NCBI GenBank assembly: GCA_937927575.1
Contig: CALBEE010000004.1
Location: 1-41,678, forward strand
Source: an uncultured Saprospiraceae bacterium
GTDB lineage: Bacteria; Bacteroidota; Bacteroidia; Chitinophagales; Saprospiraceae
Reading direction: 5' to 3'
Length of the DNA stretch: 41,678 bases
The position numbers and the translations under genes are program-made. Positions 24,284 through 32,652 of this stretch are shown piece by piece (the stretch's first letter is position 1; each line of letters opens with the position of its first letter). Under the pieces are notes generated by a model, which was not told the origin of the DNA, searched no databases, and worked only from the letters and a program-made list of their open reading frames with translations.

Positions 24284-24511
24284 ATGAAAACGATGACTTG
24301 TAAGCAGCTTGGCGGAGCTTGCGACAAAGAATTTACCGCTGCTACATTCGAAGAAATTGCTGTTTTGAGTAAAAAACATGGAAAAGAAATGTTTGATGCA
24401 GGAGATCAGTTGCACCTTAATGCTATGACGGCTATGCGAGAGCTCATGCACGAAGATGGAGCTATGGAGAAGTGGATGAAAGAGAAAAGAGATTTATTTG
24501 ATTCGCTTTAA
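24284..24511 (+). CDS. DUF1059-like small protein
   Basis: The 75-residue protein begins MKTMTCKQLGGACDKEFTA and continues ATFEEIAVLSKKHGKEMF, which is typical of small DUF1059 proteins, with two Cys near the start. There is no signal peptide. The C-terminal half is helical and ends in KEKRDLFDSL. The gene lies 32 nt after the NadR-like kinase and about 100 nt before the TPP riboswitch. Function is unknown; proteins of this type are often found beside stress or metabolic genes. Short length and a recognisable N-terminal motif make it a real gene. Confidence 0.82.
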   Translation: MKTMTCKQLGGACDKEFTAATFEEIAVLSKKHGKEMFDAGDQLHLNAMTAMRELMHEDGAMEKWMKEKRDLFDSL

Positions 24512-24594
24512 TACCATTTATACTACTCAATAAAAAAAAATGCTAGGTCTTGTAACTGAATCGAGGTCAGTTTCTTGATTTTCATTTAATCCAT

Positions 24595-24602
24595 TACATT
24601 TG
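24595..24602 (+). promoter_or_regulatory. Probable -7 promoter element of the riboswitch transcript
   Basis: TACATTTG matches TAnnTTTG exactly and lies about 10 nt upstream of the riboswitch, so the RNA would start just before its P1 stem. Confidence 0.5.
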
Positions 24603-24609
24603 TGTCGTA

Positions 24610-24695
24610 TTTGGGGTGGCAGACTATCCACTTGGAAGTAAGCCTGAGATTATACCCACTGAACCTGCTCAGGTAATGCTGAGAAGGGATGTACA
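24610..24695 (+). promoter_or_regulatory. TPP riboswitch (thi box)
   Basis: The element has the conserved order of a thiamine pyrophosphate aptamer: GGGGTGGC (24613-24620), then CCTGAGATTATACCC, then TGAACCTG, TAATGCTGAGAAGGGA. GTAT upstream of the aptamer and GTAC at 24691-24694 can pair as P1. TPP binding in the cytoplasm would switch off the receptor gene that follows. The riboswitch lies 88 nt ahead of the receptor's start codon. A hairpin at 24696-24728 is the likely expression platform. Confidence 0.93.
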
Positions 24696-24728
24696 ATAGC
24701 TTGGGCTGTCCATTTGCCCTCTGGCTAT
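24696..24728 (+). promoter_or_regulatory. Hairpin downstream of the TPP aptamer (possible expression platform)
   Basis: ATAGC (24696-24700) pairs with GCTAT (24724-24728), and GGGC (24703-24706) with GCCC (24716-24719), with a TT/TCTG internal loop. There is no T-run after it. It directly abuts the aptamer and could compete with P1 or with translation start regions. Confidence 0.5.
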
Positions 24729-24782
24729 ATCAGTGTGTTATATCTATCCTCGATTTTATCAAAAAATCAAATAGCACATTCA

Positions 24783-27161
24783 ATGAGATTAGGTATTTTT
24801 ATTTTATTCACGCTCTTCTTATCGATATCGATTACAGCGCAGTTTACAGTCAACGGTACAGTCACCAATGATGCTGGAGAGCGATTAGAATTAGCAAGTG
24901 TATTTGTAGAAGGCTCAACAGAATATGGCGCTTCTACTGATGGTAATGGATATTTCGAATTGAAAGGATTGCCAGCAGGTGAATACACCATTAAGTGCAC
25001 TTTTGTAGGGTATAATTCAGTTAGTCAAACCATAATGGTAGACCGCAATCGCGAACTCAATATCAATCTAGAAGGCTCAATATACGGTTTGGATCAAATC
25101 GAAATTATATCCAATAGAGTGGGAGAAGATCCTGTGTTTAGTTACGAAGATATTTCTCGAGAAGAAATCGATGTACAAAATTTGGGTAAGGATATTCCCT
25201 ATGTTTTGCGATTAACACCTTCCGTAGTCGTAACTTCCGATGCAGGTACAGGCATTGGTTATACAGGTATTAGAGTGAGAGGTACTGATCCAAGTCGTGT
25301 CAATGTTACTATTAATGGTATCGCATTGAATGACTCAGAATCGCAAGGAGTATTTTGGGTAAATATGCCTGATTTTGCGAGTTCGGTAGATAATATTCAA
25401 TTACAAAGAGGTGTCGGTCCTTCAACGAATGGAGCAGGAGCATTTGGAGCTACCTTATCACTGAATACGATGTCTGCTAAAGTGAAGCCTGGCGTGGTAT
25501 TAGACGGAACGGTCGGTGCTTTTGGCACTAAGAAATTGACTGTAGGCTTAAACTCCGGAATCATTGCAGATAAGTATTCCGTCGATTTAAGATATAGTAA
25601 TATCCAGAGTGATGGATTTGTAGATAGAGCAAGTGCAGATTTAAATTCATATTATCTTTCTGCAGCTAGAATTACTGATAAAAGTAGTTTAAGATTCATT
25701 ACGTTCTCTGGAGACGAACGTACTTACCAATCGTGGTATGGTACACCGCAGGCATTACTATATGGACCGAATGCCAACCGAACATTTAATTTTTATACTT
25801 ATGAAAATCAAGTAGATGACTATGGGCAAGATCATTATCAATTGCATTATAGTCTCCAAGCCACGGATAAGTGGGTAACCAAGCTTTCTGGTCATTATAC
25901 TAAAGGTGCTGGATTTTTCGAAGAATATAAAGATGGTGAAGACCTAAGCGATTATTTATTAGACCCAATCCAAATTGGTAATGATCAAATAACTAATACC
26001 GACTTGGTGAGAAGAAGATGGTTAGATAATGATTATTATGGATTGCTTTGGGCCAATACATATGCAGTCAGTCCGAAGTTAGATTTACAATTTGGTGCAG
26101 CAGCTAGCCAATACAAAGGAGATCATTTTGGTAATGTTATAGACTTTCCTCTCGTAGAAGCAGAGCCCAATAATACTTTCAATTATTACTTTTCTGATGC
26201 GACCAAGAATGATATTAATGCTTATGCCAAAGCAGCTTATAAAGTAAACAAGAAATTGAGCTTCTATGGTGATTTACAATGGAGAACAGTAGGCTACGAA
26301 ACTCAGGGTACGGATAATGATCAAACCGCTATTGATGTATCTGCTGACTATAACTTCTTTAATCCTAAAGCTGGGGTCAATTACAAAGTCTCGGATCAGG
26401 CAGAAGTATATGCATCTTTCGCCGTGGCGAATCGCGAACCAGATAGAAGTGATTTTACGGATAATCCATTGGAAACAAGACCCGAGCATGAGACGCTCTA
26501 CGATACGGAGATTGGTTACCGAAGAAGTGGGGCAGGTTACACTTTTGGACTTAATGTATACAATATGAGTTACAATAACCAATTGGTACCTAATGGCCAA
26601 CTCAATGACGTCGGATCAGGTCTTAGAGTCAATGTCGATAAGAGTTATAGAAGAGGAATCGAAGCGGTATTGGGTGCACAACTTAGCGATAGATTATCTT
26701 GGGATGCCAATCTTACTTTGAGTCAGAATAAAATTGAGAATTTCAAAGAAGTGATCTATGATTATACAGTAGGATTTGATGTAGTAGAAAACCAATATGA
26801 AGACACTAACATTTCATATTCTCCTTCTGCGGTATGGGCCAGCATGCTCAACTACCAATTGGACTATGGATTTTCTACAGTATTAAACACAAAATATGTA
26901 GGTAAGCAACACTTGGATAATACAGGTAAGGGATCAAGGATATTACCAGCTTACTTAGTAAATGACTTGGGTGTCAGCTGGGCCAATAGAATTTCCGGTG
27001 CAGATGCATTGATTCAATTAATGGTATATAATTTATTAGATGAAAAGTATTCCGCTAATGGTTATACTTTTAGTTATATAGTAGAAGAATTAATTACTGA
27101 GAAATTTTATTATCCTCAAGCCGGAAGGCATGTCATGTTGAGGATGAAACTTTCCTTTTAA
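24783..27161 (+). CDS. TonB-dependent receptor, probably for thiamine or a thiamine precursor
   Basis: The ATG at 24783 gives a signal peptide (MRLGIFILFTLFLSISITAQ); an upstream ATG in the same frame (24714) lies in the riboswitch hairpin and is rejected. The 792-residue product starts with a carboxypeptidase-regulatory-like domain (FTVNGTVTNDAGERLELASV, about 21-100), typical of Bacteroidota receptors. A plug domain follows (GYTGIRVRGTDPSRVNVTIN, VDNIQLQRGVGPSTNGAGAF), then a beta-barrel ending in RHVMLRMKLSF. It would import a substrate across the outer membrane using TonB energy. The TPP riboswitch indicates thiamine or a precursor as the cargo. No inner-membrane partner such as pnuT or thiamine kinase gene follows. 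Confidence 0.92.
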   Translation: MRLGIFILFTLFLSISITAQFTVNGTVTNDAGERLELASVFVEGSTEYGASTDGNGYFELKGLPAGEYTIKCTFVGYNSVSQTIMVDRNRELNINLEGSIYGLDQIEIISNRVGEDPVFSYEDISREEIDVQNLGKDIPYVLRLTPSVVVTSDAGTGIGYTGIRVRGTDPSRVNVTINGIALNDSESQGVFWVNMPDFASSVDNIQLQRGVGPSTNGAGAFGATLSLNTMSAKVKPGVVLDGTVGAFGTKKLTVGLNSGIIADKYSVDLRYSNIQSDGFVDRASADLNSYYLSAARITDKSSLRFITFSGDERTYQSWYGTPQALLYGPNANRTFNFYTYENQVDDYGQDHYQLHYSLQATDKWVTKLSGHYTKGAGFFEEYKDGEDLSDYLLDPIQIGNDQITNTDLVRRRWLDNDYYGLLWANTYAVSPKLDLQFGAAASQYKGDHFGNVIDFPLVEAEPNNTFNYYFSDATKNDINAYAKAAYKVNKKLSFYGDLQWRTVGYETQGTDNDQTAIDVSADYNFFNPKAGVNYKVSDQAEVYASFAVANREPDRSDFTDNPLETRPEHETLYDTEIGYRRSGAGYTFGLNVYNMSYNNQLVPNGQLNDVGSGLRVNVDKSYRRGIEAVLGAQLSDRLSWDANLTLSQNKIENFKEVIYDYTVGFDVVENQYEDTNISYSPSAVWASMLNYQLDYGFSTVLNTKYVGKQHLDNTGKGSRILPAYLVNDLGVSWANRISGADALIQLMVYNLLDEKYSANGYTFSYIVEELITEKFYYPQAGRHVMLRMKLSF

Positions 27162-27170
27162 AAACAAGTA

Positions 27171-27209
27171 AAAAAAAGCTAAGCTGGAATCATCCGGCTT
27201 AGCTTTTTT
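27171..27209. terminator. Bidirectional rho-independent terminator
   Basis: A stem AAGCTAAGCTGG/CCGGCTTAGCTT with one T-G pair and a short AATCAT loop is flanked by A- and T-runs on both sides. It serves the receptor gene (+) and the convergent outer-membrane protein gene (-). Confidence 0.9.
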
Positions 27210-27227
27210 CTTTTAGAATGTTTTTGG

Positions 27228-27845
27228 TTAGAAGTTTCTAGAGAAACCAAACCAAAACTCGATAGGGTAGTTTCCAAGTCTTCTAACGTCTTGGTTACCA
27301 ATATAAAGAATCTGAAGTGTACTTTTCCAGTTGCCAAATCCAGAGGCATATCCACCACCGATTAGTGGGTAATTAAAGGATCTTCGTTCTTCTTGTAAAA
27401 ACCAGTCATTATCAAAACTGATTTGGGAATACTCCACATGAGCAAAAAACGTTTCAGTGATTTTGAATCTTGTAAAAGCAAAGGCACCAAAATCATTTAA
27501 ATGAAAATCATCTTCAAATCGTACATCAGAAAGTAGATTGTAGTAATACTTAAAACCTATTCCTGGCGTGATACGTTCGTGGAGTTTGTATCCAATTTGT
27601 GGTTTGAAAGACATTCCGAACAAACCATTACTCAGAGATATATTACCAATGTTTATATCATAAACCAGTTTACTAGCGAAACTCTCATAATCTTCTTCAT
27701 TATCACGATCTCTGGATCTTTTAGATCTCGTTGACTCTTCTGTGTCTTCTTTCTTTTTACGTCTTTTTTTACGTTGTGCATTCGCATCCTCGGTTAGAGA
27801 AAAAACGAAAACAAGCAATAAAAATGGGATAAGTATCTTCTTCAT
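27228..27845 (-). CDS. Small outer-membrane beta-barrel protein
   Basis: A signal peptide (MKKILIPFLLLVFVFSLTEDANAQ) is followed by a very basic and acidic linker (RKKRRKKKEDTEESTRSKRS onward). From residue about 60 the chain has eight or so strands with alternating aromatic residues and ends in FWFGFSRNF, a terminal-aromatic barrel signature. It contains GMSFKPQIGYKLHERITPGI and FAHVEYSQISFDNDW. Length 205 residues fits a small eight-strand barrel. The charged N-terminal segment would lie in the periplasm and could bind peptidoglycan or a partner. Function is unknown. It converges with the TonB receptor gene. Confidence 0.78.
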   Translation of the reverse strand: MKKILIPFLLLVFVFSLTEDANAQRKKRRKKKEDTEESTRSKRSRDRDNEEDYESFASKLVYDINIGNISLSNGLFGMSFKPQIGYKLHERITPGIGFKYYYNLLSDVRFEDDFHLNDFGAFAFTRFKITETFFAHVEYSQISFDNDWFLQEERRSFNYPLIGGGYASGFGNWKSTLQILYIGNQDVRRLGNYPIEFWFGFSRNF

Positions 27846-28175
27846 CTTCTGAATTTTAAACGGAATTACAATAATACTAATCGAAACTCTGGGTTAAGAG
27901 TTCTGAATAGTTAACATTATAACGACAAATATGTAAGAAATTTGAATGTTTAAGCCATGATTTAACAGATAATTAGCGCATTTTCTTTGTAATCTGCTCC
28001 TTTTCGGACTATTTTACAGCGCAATAGTTAACCCACCTGAGTATATTTTACGTAATCGCTACAAGTCTGTAGTGATAAATCTTGTAATTGTTACAATTCA
28101 CAATTTTTAAACGTAGCTGTAGAATAACCCGTTTATACTAATCAAACCATCCATTATTTCAAATCTAACATACTT
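27846..28175. other. Intergenic region between divergent genes, with two inverted repeats
   Basis: The 330 nt between the outer-membrane protein gene (-) and the metalloprotease gene (+) contain no credible ORF. A 9-bp hairpin with one G-T pair (ATCGCTACA/TGTAGTGAT, 28055-28076) is followed by TTGTAA/TTACAA with a 3-nt spacer (28082-28096). These lie about 80-120 nt ahead of the metalloprotease start and may be operator or leader structures. No full TAnnTTTG promoter was found on the plus strand. Confidence 0.4.
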
Positions 28176-31100
28176 ATGAGATCAAATTTTTTCTCCTTAT
28201 TGATAGCGTGTCTACTATCGATAGGCTTACAAGCACAGACAGCATTGAATGTAGATTTATCCCAAAAATTTAAAAAATACAATACCCATAGAATTGATGT
28301 CAATGAAATGTTGCCGATGCTTAGAGATGATAATTTCTCTATGAATATCACATTAGGCGATAGATCTTATGATGTAGCTCTACAAAATTCTGGTATCATT
28401 TCCGAAAACTATAATCTCTATAAGATTGATAATAACGGACAGCATGTGGTAAACGATCATCATCCGCGAGCGTATAATGGTTATGTACTCGGCACTAGTG
28501 ATAGTAGAGTAAGTCTAACCTTTAATGAAGATTTTATCTATGGATTTATTCGCGTAGGCGATGAAACTATATATGTAGAACCGTTACGCTATTATCAAAG
28601 CGAGGCAGGAATGGATGAATTCATAACTTACAATATAGAAAATATTATACCCGACCATACTCATAAATGTGGAGTTGAGAAGGAGCAGCATAAGTACCGT
28701 GAGCGTCAAAATAATTCAGTGCAGGAAAGAATTGTTGGAGAATGTTTTGAAGTAGAATGGGCAATTGTATCAGATTTTTTGATGTATCAAGAAGAAGGAT
28801 CATCAGTATTCAATGTAGAAGATCATAATATTGGAGTAGCTAATGATGTACAGACTAATTATGATGATGAGTTCGCTGATGAAATTCAATACATAATAAC
28901 TGAGCAAATTGTATTTACAACTGCTGCATCAGATCCATTTACTACCAGTACAGATGCAGGTACTCTTCTAGATGATTTTTCTAATTGGGGACCATCAGGT
29001 TTTAATTTGCCTCACGATGTGGGATCTATTTGGACTGGAAGAGAATTCAATGGTGGAACTATAGGAATTGCTTGGGTTGGTGGTGTTTGTTTCACTAATT
29101 TCAGATATAATGCTTTAGAGAATATCAATTCAAGTGCTAGTGTCAAGAGAGTATTGGTCGCACATGAATTAGGACATAATTTTGATGCCGTTCATGATGC
29201 TGCGAATAGTGGTTTCATAATGCAGCCTTCAGTAAGTACCTCTACGACATGGTCAGGTGCATCTATTGGTGATATTGAAAACTTTTATGGAAATATCAAT
29301 TGTCTTGCAAATTGTCCAGCGAGTGGTACAGCTCCGACAGCAGATTTCATTTCTACCGTAATCGAAGAATGTGTTCCAGCTACGGTGATATATACGGATA
29401 TTTCAGTGGACGAACCTACTGATTGGCTTTGGACATTCGAAGGGGGTACACCAGCGACTTCTACTGCTCAAAATCCTACCGTGACGTATGATGTTGCAGG
29501 TGAGTATGATGTTACCTTAGAAGTTTCTAACGCTTTTGGTTCTGATGTAATTACGAAAACGAATGAAGTACTAATAAGAGACGAACCTGTAGCAGAATGG
29601 TTTGTCACTACTAATTTATTGCTTGCTATATTTAATAATACCTCTATTGATGGAGATTCATTTTTCTGGGATTTTGGTGATGGTACCTTTAGTACAGATG
29701 AAAGTCCTATTCATACCTATGCTAATGATGGTATATACAGTGTAAGCATGACGGTATCTAATCCATGTGGAAGTGATACGTTTATTGAAAATGTCGAAGT
29801 GGCAACTCTCCCAACGGCAGATTTCTCGGCAACTCCAACTTCTGGATGTACGCCACAGACTGTAACTTTTACAGATTTATCTTCAGATAATACTACTGGA
29901 TGGTCATGGACATTTGAAGGTGGTGTGCCAGCAACTTCTACGGCGCAAAATCCAACAGTTACATATAATACTGTAGGCGTATATGATGTGAGTTTAATTG
30001 CAACTACTGCAGCTGGAAGTGATGAAGCGATAAAGACGGATTATATTACGATAGTAGATCCGGCCACAAGTGATTTTACCTTTGTAGTAGACGGGGGTGA
30101 TGTGACATTTACAAATAATAGTACTAATGCAGATTCTTACGTTTGGGAATTTGGCAATGGTGATACCAGTATGGATGAGAATCCTATGTACACGTATAGT
30201 ACAAGTGGAACATACGAGGTTGTACTATCTGCATTAAGTGCCTGTGGTACAGTTACAGATACGCAAGATGTGGTAATTAGTTTAGCCCCAGTTGCAGCTT
30301 TTAGTACTGTAGGCGATCCAACGGATTGTGCAGAGTTTACTTTAGAATATACTGATGAGAGTACATTTAACCCTACTGAGTGGGCATGGACTTTCGAAGG
30401 AGGAACACCAGCTACCAGTTCGGAGCAAAATCCTTCTGTAACATATTCAACACCAGGAGCATTTGATGTGACATTGACCGTTACTAATGCACAAGGAATG
30501 AATACGACTAGTATAGATGATTATGTAGTGGTACAAGGCCGAATATTAGCTGATTTTGAATACGCAAATACTGGTCTTGAAGTGTCTTTCGAAAATGAAA
30601 GTTCTGCAGGTAGTATATCTTATGTGTGGGATTTTGGTGATGGTATGACTTCTACTAATACTAATCCAACTTACACATATGCGGCAGAGGGAATTTACGA
30701 AGTGACATTGACTACTACTGGACCATGTAATAGCGATGTGATTACTCAAATGGTAAATTTATATACTACTCCAACCTCAGCGTTTACTTCTGATGTCGTA
30801 GATGGATGCTCAGAACTTACTGTAAGCTATAGTCAATCTGCAAGTAATAATGTAACTGATTACGAATGGACTTTTGAAGGCGGAACACCATCTTCTAGTA
30901 CAGATGCTAATCCAACGGTAGTATACGATGCGGCAGGAACATATAACGTAGAATTAGTCGTGACCAATCCTGCAGGAAGTGCGAGTGCTTCGGAAATAGA
31001 TTATGTGACCGTTTTGGATATACCTATTGCAAGTTTTGTCGCAGTGAATAATATGTTGACCGTTACGTTTACCAATAATTCAGATGATGCGGAAAGTTAC

Positions 31101-32474
31101 ACTTGGGATTTTGGTGATGGTAACACATCAACTGATGAAAGTCCTACACATACTTATGCTACAGAGGGTGACTATATCGTCACATTGACTGCAACTAATT
31201 CATGCGGAAACGCTACATCTTCTAGTACGGTAGGTGCCAATGCTTTACCTTCTGCAAATGGATCAGCAAGTATAACCGCAGTATGTGAAGGTGAAGAAGT
31301 GTCATTTACGGATATGTCTTCTGATAATGTTACAGCTTGGGCATGGACATTCGAAGGAGCCACACCTGCGACTTCGACAGAACAAAATCCTGTTGTAGTT
31401 TATAATGATGAGGGAACGTTTGACGTAAGTTTAGTAGTAACGGCTGCTGCAGGTACTGACGAAATATCTTTTTCAGATCTGATAGTAGTAACAGCATTAC
31501 CAGTTTCGGATTTTGTCGCTGTTAATAATATGCAAGAAGTTACGTTTACTAATAATAGTACAGGAGCGAATGCATACTTATGGGATTTTGGTGATGGCAA
31601 CACTTCTACAGATATCAACCCAATTCATACCTATGAGATTGAAGGTGAATATACAGTAACACTTACGGTTTCTAATCAATGTGGAGAAGTCGTGAGTTCT
31701 CAATCTGTTGGCGCTAATTCACTGCCAACCGCTAATGGAGGTACTGATACTACTTTTGGTTGTGGTTCGATTGAGATTCAATTTAATGATAATTCGTCCG
31801 ATAATGTAACCGCTTGGCTTTGGACATTTGAAGGAGGAAATCCTGCAACAAGTACCGAGCAGAATCCGTCAGTATTTTATTCTACTGTAGGAATCTATGA
31901 CGTTACTCTTCAGGTAACGTCTGAGGCTGGAAGTGATGAGATAGTTTATGAAGACTTGATCACTATAGAAGGTTTATCTGAGGCAGATTTCGAATTTGAA
32001 GCAAATGATTTAGAATATTCATTTACCTATACAGGTATGGAAGGTGAAACATTTACTTGGGACTTTGGTGATGGTAATACTTCAACGATGATGAATCCTG
32101 TGCATACATATGAAGATTATGGAATGTATACTGTCGTGATGACTGCATCAAATGATTGCTCCAGTGATATCACTAGTCAAGACTTGGATATACTAAGTAG
32201 TGTATCTGACTTGGATGTAATTTCAGCATTAAAAATCTATCCTAATCCTGCAAGAGATATATTCTATATAGAAATGGAATTATTGGAATCAATCGACTTG
32301 CAATTACAAGTAATGGATATTCATGGTAGGGTGGTACAGCAAGAAGTAATGAAGGATCTTGGTAAGCAAGTGAATAAAGCCATCGATCTTTCTGATGAGC
32401 CTTCAGGCACTTATTTATTAAGATTTATTAATGGAGATCAAGTAAAGAATGCTAAGATCGTGCTTCAGCGATAG
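28176..32474 (+). CDS. Secreted HExxH metalloprotease with twelve PKD domains and T9SS type A sorting domain
   Basis: A signal peptide (MRSNFFSLLIACLLSIGLQA) is followed by a propeptide-like region (about 22-165). The catalytic domain carries the metzincin zinc motif HELGHNFDAVHD (H330, E331, H334, H340) and a likely Met-turn in GFIMQPSVS. Twelve PKD domains occupy about residues 387-1339 and alternate strictly between a WTFEGG.PATS type and a WDFGDG type. The C-terminus (about 1350-1432) is a T9SS type A domain (LKIYPNPARD, GTYLLRFINGDQV). The protein should digest external proteins, with the PKD rod spacing the enzyme from the cell surface or binding substrate. The whole is 1432 residues. 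A strong terminator follows at 32504. Confidence 0.93.
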   Translation: MRSNFFSLLIACLLSIGLQAQTALNVDLSQKFKKYNTHRIDVNEMLPMLRDDNFSMNITLGDRSYDVALQNSGIISENYNLYKIDNNGQHVVNDHHPRAYNGYVLGTSDSRVSLTFNEDFIYGFIRVGDETIYVEPLRYYQSEAGMDEFITYNIENIIPDHTHKCGVEKEQHKYRERQNNSVQERIVGECFEVEWAIVSDFLMYQEEGSSVFNVEDHNIGVANDVQTNYDDEFADEIQYIITEQIVFTTAASDPFTTSTDAGTLLDDFSNWGPSGFNLPHDVGSIWTGREFNGGTIGIAWVGGVCFTNFRYNALENINSSASVKRVLVAHELGHNFDAVHDAANSGFIMQPSVSTSTTWSGASIGDIENFYGNINCLANCPASGTAPTADFISTVIEECVPATVIYTDISVDEPTDWLWTFEGGTPATSTAQNPTVTYDVAGEYDVTLEVSNAFGSDVITKTNEVLIRDEPVAEWFVTTNLLLAIFNNTSIDGDSFFWDFGDGTFSTDESPIHTYANDGIYSVSMTVSNPCGSDTFIENVEVATLPTADFSATPTSGCTPQTVTFTDLSSDNTTGWSWTFEGGVPATSTAQNPTVTYNTVGVYDVSLIATTAAGSDEAIKTDYITIVDPATSDFTFVVDGGDVTFTNNSTNADSYVWEFGNGDTSMDENPMYTYSTSGTYEVVLSALSACGTVTDTQDVVISLAPVAAFSTVGDPTDCAEFTLEYTDESTFNPTEWAWTFEGGTPATSSEQNPSVTYSTPGAFDVTLTVTNAQGMNTTSIDDYVVVQGRILADFEYANTGLEVSFENESSAGSISYVWDFGDGMTSTNTNPTYTYAAEGIYEVTLTTTGPCNSDVITQMVNLYTTPTSAFTSDVVDGCSELTVSYSQSASNNVTDYEWTFEGGTPSSSTDANPTVVYDAAGTYNVELVVTNPAGSASASEIDYVTVLDIPIASFVAVNNMLTVTFTNNSDDAESYTWDFGDGNTSTDESPTHTYATEGDYIVTLTATNSCGNATSSSTVGANALPSANGSASITAVCEGEEVSFTDMSSDNVTAWAWTFEGATPATSTEQNPVVVYNDEGTFDVSLVVTAAAGTDEISFSDLIVVTALPVSDFVAVNNMQEVTFTNNSTGANAYLWDFGDGNTSTDINPIHTYEIEGEYTVTLTVSNQCGEVVSSQSVGANSLPTANGGTDTTFGCGSIEIQFNDNSSDNVTAWLWTFEGGNPATSTEQNPSVFYSTVGIYDVTLQVTSEAGSDEIVYEDLITIEGLSEADFEFEANDLEYSFTYTGMEGETFTWDFGDGNTSTMMNPVHTYEDYGMYTVVMTASNDCSSDITSQDLDILSSVSDLDVISALKIYPNPARDIFYIEMELLESIDLQLQVMDIHGRVVQQEVMKDLGKQVNKAIDLSDEPSGTYLLRFINGDQVKNAKIVLQR
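29334..32193 (+). repeat. Array of six PKD-domain pairs (period 477-480 bp)
   Basis: Successive WTFEGG (or WTFEGA) motifs begin at 29436, 29913, 30393, 30873, 31350 and 31827, with steps of 477, 480, 480, 477 and 477 bp. A WDFGDG or WEFGNG domain lies between each. Each of the twelve domains has exactly one cysteine. Confidence 0.9.
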
Positions 32475-32503
32475 AAAGTTTTGAACGATAAATAAAATAT
32501 AAG

Positions 32504-32536
32504 AAGTCTTCGGTAGCGATATCGAAGACTTTTTTT
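32504..32536 (+). terminator. Rho-independent terminator of the metalloprotease gene
   Basis: A 9-bp perfect stem (AAGTCTTCG/CGAAGACTT) is followed by a run of T. Confidence 0.88.
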
Positions 32537-32652
32537 ATGCTTATTCGAATTCATCATTGATGGAATGACCAATATTTTAATCATATTAGATGCAGCGATT
32601 CTAAAGCTGCAGTGGTATTAAGGGTGTAAGTTGGAATGAAAATCAAGCGAAT

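Noticed and set aside
24714-24782. Upstream in-frame ATG for the TonB receptor
   Set aside because: It lies in the hairpin after the TPP aptamer, and the ATG at 24783 gives a proper signal peptide.
26274-26600. Minus-strand open frame inside the TonB receptor gene
   Set aside because: Antisense shadow within the barrel-coding part.
29334-32193. Regular repeats as a CRISPR array
   Set aside because: They are protein-coding PKD domains with a 477-480 bp period and no short identical repeats with spacers.
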